Below are positions 23,558 to 33,890 of a DNA stretch of 64,000 nucleotides, one piece after another (the stretch's first letter is position 1; the number at the start of each line of letters is the position of its first letter). The notes under the pieces were generated by a model. It was not told where the DNA came from. It searched no databases and saw nothing but the letters and a program-made list of their open reading frames with translations. The position numbers and the translations under genes are program-made. Origin of the DNA: Salvelinus alpinus (Eukaryota; Chordata; Actinopteri; Salmoniformes; Salmonidae); contig NC_092094.1 in assembly GCF_045679555.1 (NCBI RefSeq), positions 33,744,430-33,808,429 of the forward strand, read 5' to 3'.

Positions 23558-26005
23558 TCAAGATGCGCACGCCGGGCGCACAAGCACAAAGTCCAGGGGA
23601 GGGTCCGGGTGGGCAGTTGACCACGGTGGTGGTTCCGGCTCAGGACGCTGTCCCCATACCACCATAGTCACTCCCCTCTTCTGTCTACCCCTTCTACTGA
23701 CCACCCTAACACTACCTTCCCCTAAATAAACAGCTAGCACCGGGACAAGGGGCAGCACCGGGACAAGGGGTAGCACCGGGACAAGGGGCAGCACCAGAAC
23801 AAGGGGCAGCACCAGGATAAGGACCAGCACCGGAATAAGGGGCAGCACCGGGACAAGGGGCAGCACCGGGACAAGGGGCAACACCGGGACAAGGGGCAGC
23901 ACCGGGACAAGGGGCAACACCGGGACAAGGGGCAGATCCCGGCTGAAGGACTCTGGCAGGTCCTGTTTGGACGGCTCTGGCAGGTCCATGCAGGCTGACG
24001 GCTCTCGACGCTCATGGCAGACTGACGGCTCTCGACGCTCATGGCAGGCTGACGGCTCTCGACGCTCATGGCAGGCTGACGGCTCTCGACGCTCATGGCA
24101 GGCTGACGGCTCTCGACGCTCATGGCAGGCTGACGGCTCTCGACGCTCATGGCGCTCTGACGGCTCTCGACGCTCATGGCGCTCTGACGGCTCTGGCTGC
24201 TCATGGCTCACTGACGGCTCTGGCTGCTTATGGCTCACTGACGGCTCTGGCTGCTCATGGCTCACTGACGGCTCTGGCTGCTCATGGCTCACTGACGGCT
24301 CTGGCTGCTCATGGCTCTCTGACGGCTCTGGCTGCTCATGGCTCTCTGACGGCTCTGGCTGCTCATGGCTCGCTGGCGGCTCTGGCAGATCCTGTCTGAT
24401 TGGCGGCTCTGGCAGATCCTGTCTGGTTGGCGGCTCTGGCAGATCCTGTCTGGTTGGCGGCTCTGGCAGATCCTGTCTGGTTGGCGGCTCTGGCAGATCC
24501 TGTCTGGCGGGCGGCTCTAGCGGCTCCTGTCTGGCTGACGGCTCTAGCGGCTCCTGTCTGGCGGATGGCTCTAGCGGCTCATGGCAGACGGGCGGCTTTG
24601 CAGGCTCATGGCAGACGGGCGGCTTTGCAGGCTCCTGGCAGACGGATGGCTCAGATGGCGCTGGGGAGACGGATGGCTCAGATGGCGCTGGGGAGACGGA
24701 TGGCTCAGATGGCGCTGGGGAGACGGATGGCTCAGATGGCGCTGGGGAGACGGATGGCTCAGATGGCGCTGGGGAGACGGATGGCTCTGGCCGGATACGG
24801 CGCACTGTAGACCTGGTGCGTGGTGAGACGGATGGCTCTGGCCGGATACGGCGCACTGTAGACCTGGTGCGTGGTGCCGGAACTGGAGGCACCGTGCTAA
24901 TGATAAGCACCTTCCTACTAGTGCGGGGAGCAGGGACAGGGCACACTGAACTCTCAAAGCGTACTCTATACCTGGTGCGTGGTACCGGCACTGGTGGCAC
25001 CTGGCTGAGGGCACGCACCTCAGGACTAGTACGGGGAGAAGTGACAGTGTGTACAGGACTTAGGAGACGCACAGGTGGCTTAGTGCGTGGGGCCGGAACT
25101 GGAAGCACTGAACTGGATACACGCACTATAGGGAGAGTGCGTGGAGGAGGAACAGGGCTCTGGAAATGCACTGGTAGCCTAGTGCGTATTGTAGGCACTG
25201 TAGGTACTAGGCTGGGGCGGGGAGGTGGTGCCGGAAATACCGGACCGTGGAGGCGTACTGGCACTCTTGAGCATTGAGCTTGCCCAACCTTACCTGGTTG
25301 AATACTCCCGGTTGCCCGACCAGTGCGGGGAGGTGGAATAACCCGCACCGGGCTATGTAGGCGAACCGGGGAAACCCTGCGTAAGGCAGGTGCCATGTAT
25401 GCCGGCCCGAGGAGACGCACTGGAGACCAGACGCGTTGAGCCGGCCTCATGACACCTGGCTCAATACTCAATCTAGCCCTACCAGTGCGGGGAGGTGGAA
25501 TAACCCGCACTGGGCTATGCACTCGTACAGGAGACACCGTGCGCTCTACTGCGTAACACGGCGCCTGCCCGTACTCCCGCTCTCCACGGTAAGCCTGGGA
25601 AGTGGGCGCAGGTCTCCTACCTGCCCTTGGCCCACTATCTCCTAGCCCCCCCCCAAGAAATTTTTGGGAATTACTCACGGGCTTTTTTGGCTTCCGTGCC
25701 AGACGCGTTCCCTCATAGCTCCGGTTCCTCTCCCCGGTAGCCTCTGCTCTCCTCCGTGCCTCCAGCTCAGCTTTGGGACGGCGATTTTCTCCTGCCTTAG
25801 CCCAGGGACCTTCTCCATTCATTATTTGCTCCCATGTCCAGAAATCCTTTCTCTCCTGTCCCTTACTCTGTTTAGTTTCCCTTTGCCGCTTGGTCTTAGC
25901 GTGGTGGTGGGTGATTCTGTAACGGCTGTCGCTCTCCTCATCCTCGGATGAGGTGAGGAGAGAAGGATCTTCAGACCAAAACGCAGGCTCAGGGAAATAA
26001 GCCAT
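23558..26005 (-). CDS. 815-aa proline-rich repeat protein of LTR element B (unknown function)
   Basis: One uninterrupted frame fills the interior and starts within the 5' LTR with a strong start context (AAAGATGG). Residues about 1-120 are charged and unique: an acidic [12 protein letters not shown] stretch, then [20 protein letters not shown] and a basic [16 protein letters not shown] stretch that could form a helix. Residues about 130-390 hold SPVR-, PPPRTGRA- and VPPVPAPRT-type proline and arginine motifs. Residues about 390-760 are 9-residue repeats in blocks ([36 protein letters not shown]), then 6-residue LPLVPV units. No known domain, zinc knuckle, protease or polymerase motif is recognised. 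It might be a gag-like product or the by-product of an open repeat. A relative is encoded in element A. Whether a protein is made is not known. Confidence 0.55.
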   Translation of the reverse strand: MAYFPEPAFWSEDPSLLTSSEDEESDSRYRITHHHAKTKRQRETKQSKGQERKDFWTWEQIMNGEGPWAKAGENRRPKAELEARRRAEATGERNRSYEGTRLARKPKKPVSNSQKFLGGGLGDSGPRAGRRPAPTSQAYRGEREYGQAPCYAVERTVSPVRVHSPVRVIPPPRTGRARLSIEPGVMRPAQRVWSPVRLLGPAYMAPALRRVSPVRLHSPVRVIPPPRTGRATGSIQPGKVGQAQCSRVPVRLHGPVFPAPPPRPSLVPTVPTIRTRLPVHFQSPVPPPRTLPIVRVSSSVLPVPAPRTKPPVRLLSPVHTVTSPRTSPEVRALSQVPPVPVPRTRYRVRFESSVCPVPAPRTSRKVLIISTVPPVPAPRTRSTVRRIRPEPSVSPRTRSTVRRIRPEPSVSPAPSEPSVSPAPSEPSVSPAPSEPSVSPAPSEPSVSPAPSEPSVCQEPAKPPVCHEPAKPPVCHEPLEPSARQEPLEPSARQEPLEPPARQDLPEPPTRQDLPEPPTRQDLPEPPTRQDLPEPPIRQDLPEPPASHEQPEPSESHEQPEPSESHEQPEPSVSHEQPEPSVSHEQPEPSVSHKQPEPSVSHEQPEPSERHERREPSERHERREPSACHERREPSACHERREPSACHERREPSACHERREPSVCHERREPSACMDLPEPSKQDLPESFSRDLPLVPVLPLVPVLPLVPVLPLVPVLPLVPVLPLIPVLVLILVLPLVLVLPLVPVLPLVPVLPLVPVLAVYLGEGSVRVVSRRGRQKRGVTMVVWGQRPEPEPPPWSTAHPDPPLDFVLVRPACAS
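23735..24795 (-). repeat. Coding-phase minisatellite of LTR element B
   Basis: Successive blocks: 18-bp units at about 23,735-23,935, then 27-bp units of at least five distinct types at about 23,985-24,190, 24,190-24,375, 24,375-24,510, 24,510-24,645 and 24,645-24,790. Each block is internally homogeneous but differs from its neighbours. A further duplication of about 50 bp is seen at 24,775-24,884. Confidence 0.92.
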
Positions 26006-26413
26006 CTTTATTATAAATTACGATGGCACACGAAACGAAACAAAACACTTTCCAAACTACAAAATAAGAAAACGACGTTGACGCAACCTGAACATAAACT
26101 TACATAACTAAACATAAACTTACGTACAGGAAAACAGACGACATCGAAACGAAACAAACAAACGCTACAGTCCCATGTGGTACGAACAGACATACGGACA
26201 CAGGAGACAATCACCCACCAACAAACAGTGAGAATGCCCTACCTAAATATGACTCTTGATTAGAGGAAAACGCAAACCACCTGCCTCTAATCAAGAGCCA
26301 TACCAGGCAAACCAAAACCAACATAGAAACGAATAACATAGACTGCCCACCCAAAACACATGCCCTGACCATAAACACATAAAAACAACATAAAACAGGT
26401 CAGGACTGTTACA
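25918..26413 (-). repeat. LTR of element B (5' copy)
   Basis: 496 bp, same sequence as the other LTR apart from one 5-base length difference. The long ORF starts inside it at 26,005, directly after the minus-strand AATAAA (26,007-26,012). Confidence 0.93.
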
Positions 26414-26418
26414 CAGTG

Positions 26419-26674
26419 AAATACATTAATGTGCAAAGACTGCACTGTTTACATCATCTGGCCTTTAGCAGCCTGGATAGGATATCCAGAGACCTATTTA
26501 AAACAGCTGAGATTTCACACAATTGAAACATCTATTCAAACCAAAGACTCGAGGCCCATTTAACCTAGAGGAAACAATCAGAGGCTATAGATATTATTTA
26601 TATTAATGTTTTATCTAACCAGATGCCACATAGAGATTTACATATTTTCACAAGCTAAGCGTCAGTATAGAATG
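26419..26674. other. Short intergenic spacer between element B and a LINE
   Basis: AT-rich sequence with no recognisable gene or repeat. The 5-bp duplication of element B lies at its left edge. Confidence 0.5.
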
Positions 26675-27640
26675 CTGTTCATCGACTAAAGCTCAGCATT
26701 TAACACCATAGTACCCTCCAAACTCGTCATTAAGCTCGAGTCCCTGGGTCTCGACCCCGCCCTGTGCAACTGGGTCCTGGACTTCCTGATGGGCCGCCCC
26801 CAGGTGGTGAAGGTAGGAAACAACATCTCCACCCCACTGATCCTCAACACTGGGGCCCCACAAGGGTGCGTTCTCAGCCCTCTCCTGTACTCCCTGTTCA
26901 CCCATGACTCCGTGGTCACGCACGCCTCCAACTCAATCATCAAGTTTGCAGACGACACTACAGTGGTAGACTTGATTGCCAACAACAACGAGACGGCCTA
27001 CAGGGAGGAGGTGAGGGCCCTCGGAGTGTGGTGTCAGGTGTCAACAAAACAAAGGAGATGATCGTGGACTTCAGGAAACAGTAGAGGGTGCACCCCCCTA
27101 TCCACATCGACGGGACAGTAGTGGAGAAGGTGGAAAGTTTTAAGTTCATCAGCGTACACATCACGGACAAACTGAAATGGTCCACCCACACAGACAGCAT
27201 GGTGAAGAATGCGCAGCAGCGCCTCTTCAACCCCCGGAGGCTGAAGAAATTCGGCTTGTCACCAAAATCACTCAAACTTTTACAGATGCACAATCGAGAG
27301 CATCCTGTCGGGCTGTATCACCGCTTGGTACGGCAACTGCTCCGACCACAACCGTAAGGCTCTCCAGAGGGTAGTGAGGTCTGCACAACGGATCACCGGG
27401 GGCAAACTACCTGCCCTCCAGGACACCTACACCACCCGATGTCACAGGAAGGCCAAAAAGATCATCAAGGACAACAACCACCCGAGCCACTGCCTGTTCA
27501 GCCCGCTATCATCCAGAAGGCGAGGTCAGTACAGGTGCATCAAAGCTGGGACTGAGAGACTGAAAAACAGCTTTTTTCTCAAGGCCATCAGACTATTAAA
27601 CAGCCATCATAACATTGAGTGGCTGCTGCCAACATACTGA
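26675..27640 (+). mobile_element. LINE reverse-transcriptase fragment (Rex1/CR1-like)
   Basis: The translation holds reverse-transcriptase blocks in order: [56 protein letters not shown], the catalytic FADDT (about 26,950-26,964), [30 protein letters not shown], and the thumb/C-terminal region with RRLKKFG. The frame is interrupted in several places (for example a stop right after DFRKQ, and a shift near 27,290), so it cannot be active. The N-terminal endonuclease part is missing. The clade is assigned from general likeness to fish Rex1/CR1-type LINEs. Confidence 0.8.
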
Positions 27641-28026
27641 CTCAATCTCTAGCCACTTTAATAATAAAAAATTGGATATGATAAATGTATCACTAGTCAC
27701 TTTAAATAATGTTTACATACCCTACACTACTCATCTCAAATGTATATACTGTACTCTATACCATTACTGCATCTTGCCTATGCCGTTCGGCCATCGCTCA
27801 TCCATATATATTTTTATGTACATATTCTTATTCATTCCTTTACACTTGCGTGTGTATAAGGTAGTTGTTGGGAAATTGTTAGATTACTTGTTAGATATTA
27901 CTGCATGGTCGGAACTAGAAGCACAAACATGCAAATAGTCTGGGTAGCCATTTGATTAGCTGTTCAGGAGTCTTATGGCTTTGGGGTAGAATCTGTTAAG
28001 ATCTGTGAATCTGTCACATCTAGATT
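27641..28026 (+). other. LINE-proximal sequence of uncertain origin
   Basis: AT-rich sequence after the reverse-transcriptase fragment, probably its 3' UTR at first. From roughly 27,940 it runs toward the start of the L2-type LINE, whose first recognisable bases, CATCTAGATT, directly precede the solo LTR at 28,027. Confidence 0.4.
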
Positions 28027-28454
28027 TGTAACGATCGTCTTGAGGAGAGAGATTGGACCAAGACGCAACGGGTAATGAAGACATGATGAATTTATTAAAC
28101 AAGACGAAAACGAACTACACTTGATAATTAACAAAATAACATAGACAGACCTGAACTGGAAAAACTTACATAAACAAGCAGAACAGGAATAGACTACACA
28201 AACCGAAACAGTCCCGTGTGGCGCGACAAACACAGACACGGAAGACAATCACCCACAAACAAACAGTGAGAACATCCTACCTTAATATGGTTCTCAATCA
28301 GAGGAAATGAATTACACCTGCCTCTAATTGAGAACCATATCAGGTAACCCATTAACCAACATAGATACACATAACATAGAATGCCCACCCCAACTCACGC
28401 CCTGACCGACTAAACACATACAAAAACAACAGAAAACAGGTCAGGAAAGTGACA
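28027..28454 (-). repeat. Solo LTR related to elements A and B, inserted in an L2-type LINE
   Basis: A 428-bp block, TGTAACGATC...GTGACA, bounded by a perfect 5-bp target duplication AGATT (28,022-28,026 and 28,455-28,459). It shares with the LTRs of elements A and B the GACAATCACCCAC region, the CACCTGCCTCTAAT region, AACATAGAATGCCCACCC and an ACAGGTCAGGA end. It carries an 18-bp inverted repeat (28,287-28,304 with 28,321-28,338). No interior is left, as expected for a solo LTR. Confidence 0.85.
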
Positions 28455-30276
28455 AGATTAGACTACTGCAATTCTCTACTCTCCAGCTATCCGGATAAAG
28501 CACTAAATAAACTTTCATTATTGCTAAATACAGCTGATAAAATCTTGACTAGAATCCCCAAAAATGTATCATATTACTCCAGTGCTAGCCTCTCTACACT
28601 GGCTCCCTGTTAAGGCTAGGGCTGATTTCAAGGTTTTACTGCTAACCTACATAGCATTACATGGACTTGCTCCTACCTATCTCTCCAATTTGGTCCAGCC
28701 ATGCGTACTGTACGCTACGGTCACAAGATGCAGGCCTCCTTATTGTGCCTAGAATTTCTAAGCAAACAGCTGGAGGCAGGGCTTTCTCCTATAGAGCTCA
28801 ATTTGTATGGAATGGTCTGCCTATCCATGTGAGGGATGCAGACTCGGTCTCGACCTTCAAGTCTTTAGTGAAGATGAATCTCGTCCGTGGGTCCTATGAT
28901 TGAGTGTTGTCTGGCCCAGGGGTGCGAAGGTGAACGGCAACGCACTGGAGTGACGAACCGCCCTTGCTGTCTCTGCCTGGCCGGCTCCCCTCTCTCCACT
29001 GGGAATCTCTGCCTCTGACCCTATTATGGGGGCTGAGTCACTGGCTTACCAGCGCTCTTCCATGCAGTCCCTAGGAATGGTGCATCACATTGTGCCAGGC
29101 TTTTTTTGCTATACTCAACTTGAGTAGGTTGAGTCACTGATGTGATCTTCCTGGATGGTTTCAAGGCCTCTCGGGCTCGTGCGGTGGAGGAGATCTTCGT
29201 GGGCTATACTCAGCCTTGTCTCAGGGTAGTAAATTGGTGGTATGTTGATATACCTCTAGCGGTGTGGGGGCTGTGCTTTGGCAAAGTGGGTGGGGTTATA
29301 TCCTGCCTGGTTGGACCTGTCCGGGATATCGTCGGAGAGGGCCACAGTGTTCCCCGACCTCCCCCTGTCTCAGCCTCCAGTGTCTATGCTGCAAAACGTC
29401 TATGTGCCGGGGGGGCTAGGGTCAGTCTGTCCGATCTGGTGAAATTCTCCTGTCTTATCTGGTGTCCTGTGTGAACTTAAGTATGCTCCCTCTAATTCTC
29501 CCATCTCTTTCTCTCTCTCCCCCCTCCCGGAGGACCTGAGCCCTAGGACCATGCCTCAGGACTACCTGGCCTGATAACTCCTGGCTGTCCCCGTCCCCAG
29601 TCCACCTGGTCCAGCTGCTGATCCAGCTTCTGCTGTTTTGCCCGTGGCTATGGAACACTGGCCTGACCTGTTCACAAGACGTGCTACCTTGACGTGCTGC
29701 TGCTCCAGTTTCAACTGTTCTGCCTGTGGCAATGGAATCCTGACCTGTTCACCGGACGTGATACCTTATCCCGGACTTGCTGTTTTCAACCCTCTTTCTC
29801 CCTCTCCCTCTCCCTCTCCCTCTCCCTCTCCCTCTCCCTCTCTCTCTCTCTCCCTCCCTCTCTCTCCCTCTCTAACGCACCTGCTGTCTCAACCGCTGAA
29901 TGCTCGACTATGAAAAGCCATCTGGCATTTACTCCTGAGGTGCTGACCTGTTGCACCCTTGACAACCACTGTGATTATTATTTGACCCTGCTGGTCATCT
30001 ATGAACGTTTGAACATCTTGAAGAATGATCTGGCCTTAAATGGCCATGTACTCTTATAATCTCCACCCGGCACAGCCAGAAGAGGACTGGACACCCCTCC
30101 TCTCTAGGTTTCTTCCTAGGTTCCTGCCATTCTAGGGAGTTTTTCCTACCCGCCGTGCTTCTACATCTGCATTGCTTGCTGTTTGGAGCTTTAGGCCGGG
30201 TTTCTGTATAAGCACTTTGTGACATCTGCTGATATAAAAAGGGCTTTATAAATACATTTGATTTGTTTTGATTTAA
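28455..30276 (+). mobile_element. L2-type LINE, 3' end
   Basis: After the LTR the sequence encodes the end of a LINE reverse-transcriptase ORF: RLDYCNSLLSSYPDKALN-like, ITPVLASLHWLPVKARADFK, then RISKQTAGGRAFSYRAQFVW. A long 3' UTR follows, ending with CACTTTGTGACATCTGCTGA, AAAGGGCTTTATAAATACAT and the TTTGATTTG tail typical of salmonid L2-type LINEs whose tails are shared with SINEs. The ORF contains frame breaks and stops (for example near 28,700), and the 5' part is missing, so the copy is dead. The LTR at 28,027-28,454 interrupts it at CTAGATT/AGACTACTGC. Confidence 0.82.
29800..29874 (+). repeat. CCCTCT-type microsatellite in the LINE 3' UTR
   Basis: Runs of CCCTCT and CTCTCT units inside the LINE 3' UTR. 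Open frames of serine-proline-leucine type across it are by-products. Confidence 0.9.
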
Positions 30277-31500
30277 AAGCTCTCATCTAACCTGGGGTGC
30301 TTTTATGCTGTTTGAACTGTCTGTTATTTAGAAACACTGACCAAAATTGGGATTGCTATCCTAATCATACCCTGTCACACAATGCAGTGTAAAAAATTTA
30401 CCCATAGAGATAGATAGAGGACTGATCTTTGTATCTGTGCCATTATAGCGTCTGTGAAAGCTTGGGCAGCACATCTCCATTTTGAAGTAGTCAATTTTAT
30501 TCTTCAGATTGGCTGATCCCTCCTCGCCAATGAAGTTTGCTGTAGCTAATAAAACAATTTTCCACCACCATTTTCAGATTTTAAGACAACTTATGATGTT
30601 GCACACCCTTGGCTGTTGTCGGAAAATCTGAAAATGGTTGTGTAAAAATTGTGTTTTAAGACAATACACATATTTGTCCTGTTTTTTTCAGATGGCACAC
30701 CATTAACTGCCCTGTGCTTTAACTGCCATTAACTGCCCTGACAGATCAATAATGTTACATTACCATACTGACTAATAAAAGTCACATTTCACTGAAATAA
30801 CATCAGAATATCAATCTTCAATCGTTTGGCTGATGGTTTCATCCTTTGATTCAGGTCTAGTCTGATTGAGACAAAAGAATAGCTAATGTTAGCCATCTTT
30901 TGGCCAGCTCTCTCTCTAGCTGGTACATCAACTGGCGAAAGCTAGCCAAGTTTACTTCTGAAACAGGACAAAACAAAGGCTACAAACCATTTCTGTACAA
31001 ACAACAGCTGTTAGATAGTAATAATACCCACCTCATATCTCTATCTGACAGATAGCTGGAAGCTAGAGCTGACCTGGCTGTGGTAGCTACTAGCTAGCAT
31101 AGCTAATTAATTCACCTTAATTGAGAGGGGATGAAACATTAGCTAACATTACATGTCAGTTACAATACTAGCTCAGCACTGCAAATAAACACTAGTTTCG
31201 TTTTTAAGATCAGTGAACTAAAGAGTAGCCAGTTTCTGCTCTGCTTGATTTTACAACTCAGTGAAAGAGCGCAACTCAGACACACTGAACTATGCTCAAC
31301 TCCCATGTGCTGGTCCAGCCAGCCTTCTAGAAACTGTGCCTTCACACAGACTGTCAGCCCGTTCTGCGGTGTCCGGCAGGTCCTGAACATTCCAAACATT
31401 CTGAGGCGTCCGTATGGTCCTAAAGCACACCGGTGATGCTTTTTGTATCACATTGCAATGATTAAAGTACAGTCAATAACACAATAGAAACATCTATATA
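30277..31500. other. Intergenic DNA, no gene recognised
   Basis: Mixed unique-looking and GCTAGC-rich fish DNA, with two partly similar TTTTCAGATTTTAAGACAAC and GAAAATCTGAAAATGG segments near 30,560-30,660 that may be the arms of a decayed palindrome. No coding sequence is supported. Confidence 0.5.
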
Positions 31501-31640
31501 CAGTGTGTGCAAATGGAGTAAGGAAGTAAGGCAATACTTGGGTAAAAGTAAAGATGCCTTAATAGAAAATGACCGAAGTAAAAGTCACCCAGTAAAATAC
31601 TTTTTGAGTAAAAGTCTAAAAGTATTGGGTTTTAAATATA

Positions 31641-33590
31641 CACTACTGGTCAAAAAATGTAGAACACCTACTCAGTCAAGGGTTTTTCTTTATTTTTACT
31701 ATTTTATACATTGTCGAATAAGTGAAGACATTAAAACTATGAAATAACACATATGGAATCATGTAGTAACCAGAAAGGTGTTAAACAAATCAAAATGTAT
31801 TTTATATATCTTCAAATAGCCACCCTTTGTCTTGATGACAGCTTTGCACATGCTTGGCATTCTCTCAACCAGCTTCACGAGAGGTAGTCACCTGGAATGC
31901 ATTTAAATTAACAGGTGTGCCTTCTTAAAAGTGTATTTGTGGAATTTGAGCCAATTAGTTTTGTTGTGACAAGGTAGAGGGGTATACAGAAGATAGCCCT
32001 ATTTGGTAAAAGACCAAGTCAATATTATGGCAAGAATAGCTCAAATAAGCAAAGAGAAACGACAGTCCATCGTTACTTTAAAATCTCTACAGGATCAGTG
32101 TCCCCCCCCCCCCCCCCCCCATGGGACAGTTAAGCTAACGTAGGCTAATGTGATTAGCATGAGGTTGTAAGTAACATAAACATTTCCCAGGACATAGACA
32201 TATCTGATATGGGCAGAAAGCTTAAACTCTTGTTAATCTAACTGCGCTGTCCAATTTACAGTAGCTATTACAGTGAAATAATACCTTAATATTGTTTGAG
32301 GAGAGTGCACATTTATGAACATGAAAATGTATGAATAAACCAATTAGGCACATTTGGGCAGTGTTGATACAACATTTTGAACAGATATGCAATAGTTCAT
32401 TGGATCAGTCTAAAACTTTGCACATACACTGCTGCCATCTAGTGGTCAGAAATATTTATTTGTATTATGTTTTACCATATCTAATGTGTTATATTTTCCT
32501 ACATTAACTTCACATTTCCACAAACTTCAAAGTGTTTCCTTTCAAATGGTATCAAGAATATGCATATCCTTGCTTCAGGTCCTGAGCTACAGGCAGTTAG
32601 ATTTGGGTATGTAATTTTAGGCGAAAGTTCATTAGAGTTACAAGCCTCAGAAATTGCAGCCCAAAATAAATGCTTCACAGAGTAAAAGTAACAGACACAT
32701 CTCAACATCAACTGTTCAGAGGAGACTGTGAATCAGGCCTTCATGGTCGAATTGCTGCAAAGAAACCACTACTTAAGGACACCAATAAGAACAATAGACT
32801 TGCTTGGGACAAGAAACACGAGCAATGGACATGGGACCGGTGGAAATGTGTCCTTTGGTCTGGAGTCCAAATTGGAGATCTTTGGTTCCAACCGCTGTGT
32901 CTTTGTGAGAAGCGGTGTGGGTGAACGGATGATCTCCGCATGTGTATTTCCCACCGTAAAGTATGGAGGAGGAGGTGTTATGGTGTGGCAGTGCTTTGCT
33001 GGTGACACTGTCTGTGATTTATTTAGAATTCAAGGCACACTTAACCAGCATGGCTACCACAGCCCTCTGCAGCGATACGCCATCCCATCTGCTTTGCGCT
33101 TAGTGGGACTATCATTTCTTTTTCAACAGGACAATGACCCAACACACCTCCAGGCGGTGTAAGGGCTATTTTACCAAGAAGGAGAGTGATGGACCGCTGC
33201 ATTAGATGACCTGACCTGCACAATCCCTCGACCTCAACCAAATTGAGATGGTTTGGGATGAGTCAGACGGCAGAGTGAAGGAAAAGTAGTCAACAAGTGC
33301 TCAGCATATGTAGGAACTCCTTCAAGACTGTTAGAAAAGCATTCCAGGGGAAGCTGGTTGAGAGAGTGCAAAGCGTGTGCAAAGCTGTCATCACGGTAAA
33401 GGGTGGCTATTTGAAGAATATCAAATATAAATATATGTTGATTTGTTTAACACTTTTGGTTACTACATGATTCCATATGTGTTATTTCATAGTTTTGATG
33501 TGTTCACTATTACTCTACAATGTAGAAAATAGTCAAAATAAAGAAAAACCCTTGACTGAGTAGGTGTTCTAAAACTTTTGACCGGTAATG
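31641..33590 (+). mobile_element. Tc1-like transposon (dead), itself hit by another repeat
   Basis: Inverted ends CACTACTGGTCAAAAAATGT at the left and the complement of CATTACCGGTCAAAAGTTTT at the right, each next to TA. The plus-strand transposase remnant at 32,728-33,360 shows GSNRCVFVR, VGERMISACVFPTVKYGGGG, VMVWQCFAGD, LNQHGYHSPLQRYAIPS and FQQDNDPTH, typical of Tc1-type transposases, but with several frame breaks and a lost second catalytic block. A repeat of about 590 bp lies inside at roughly 32,095-32,690. Confidence 0.85.
32095..32690 (+). repeat. Interspersed repeat of unassigned family (copy 1)
   Basis: Starts near a poly-C run (32,102-32,120) followed by ATGGGACAGTTAAGCTAACG. It includes GTCCAATTTACAGTAGCTAT, the ACACTGCTGCCATCTAGTGG block and GGCAGTTAGATTTGGGTATG. 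A second copy lies in reverse orientation at about 58,480-59,145. No ORF. It interrupts the Tc1-like element around it. Confidence 0.7.
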
Positions 33591-33890
33591 TACTTAAGTA
33601 TCAAAGTAAATGTAATCACTAAAATATACTTAAGTATCAAAAGTAAAAGTATTTCCATATTTCCCATATTTACCATATTTCCCGTCCTGCTAACAATTCA
33701 AAATGCATCGAGTACTTTTGGGTGTCAGGGAAAACGTCTGGAGTAAAAGGTACATTCTTTTCTTTAGGAATATAGTGAAGTAAAATTAAAAGTTGTCAAA
33801 AATATAAATATTAAAGTAAAGTACAGATACCCCCCAAAACTACTTAAGTAGTACTTTACATTATTTTTTACATTACACCACTGTGTGCCC

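Larger units (their letters stand above)
23046..26413 (-). mobile_element. Young LTR-type element B with one long repeat ORF (looks whole, non-autonomous)
   Basis: Two direct LTRs (23,046-23,546 and 25,918-26,413) begin TGTAAC and end GTTACA. They appear identical by eye except for one 5-base length difference in a short GAAAC run. The flanks carry a 5-bp target duplication, CAGTG (23,041-23,045 and 26,414-26,418). On the minus strand a polypurine run (23,547-23,561) abuts the 3' LTR. AATAAA on the minus strand in each LTR sets the orientation. No typical TGG-type primer site is evident next to the 5' LTR. The interior holds only one ORF, with no reverse transcriptase, integrase or envelope. 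The element looks whole in its parts, must rely on proteins from elsewhere, and is very recent. Confidence 0.88.
31532..33890. mobile_element. hAT-type non-autonomous repeat, split by a Tc1-like insertion
   Basis: Left part 31,532-31,640 (AATACTTGGGTAAAAGTAAA...TTTAAATATA) and right part 33,591-33,890 (TACTTAAGTATCAAAGTAAA...TTACACCACTG) belong to the well-known fish repeat rich in AGTAAAAGT. The two parts join exactly at the TA used by the inserted Tc1 element. The right terminus CACCACTG is of hAT type. It has no coding capacity. Confidence 0.7.

Noticed and set aside
23967-25277. Plus-strand open frame of more than 400 codons over element B
   Set aside because: Same reason as for element A. 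LTR orientation, poly(A) signals and polypurine run all point to the minus strand.
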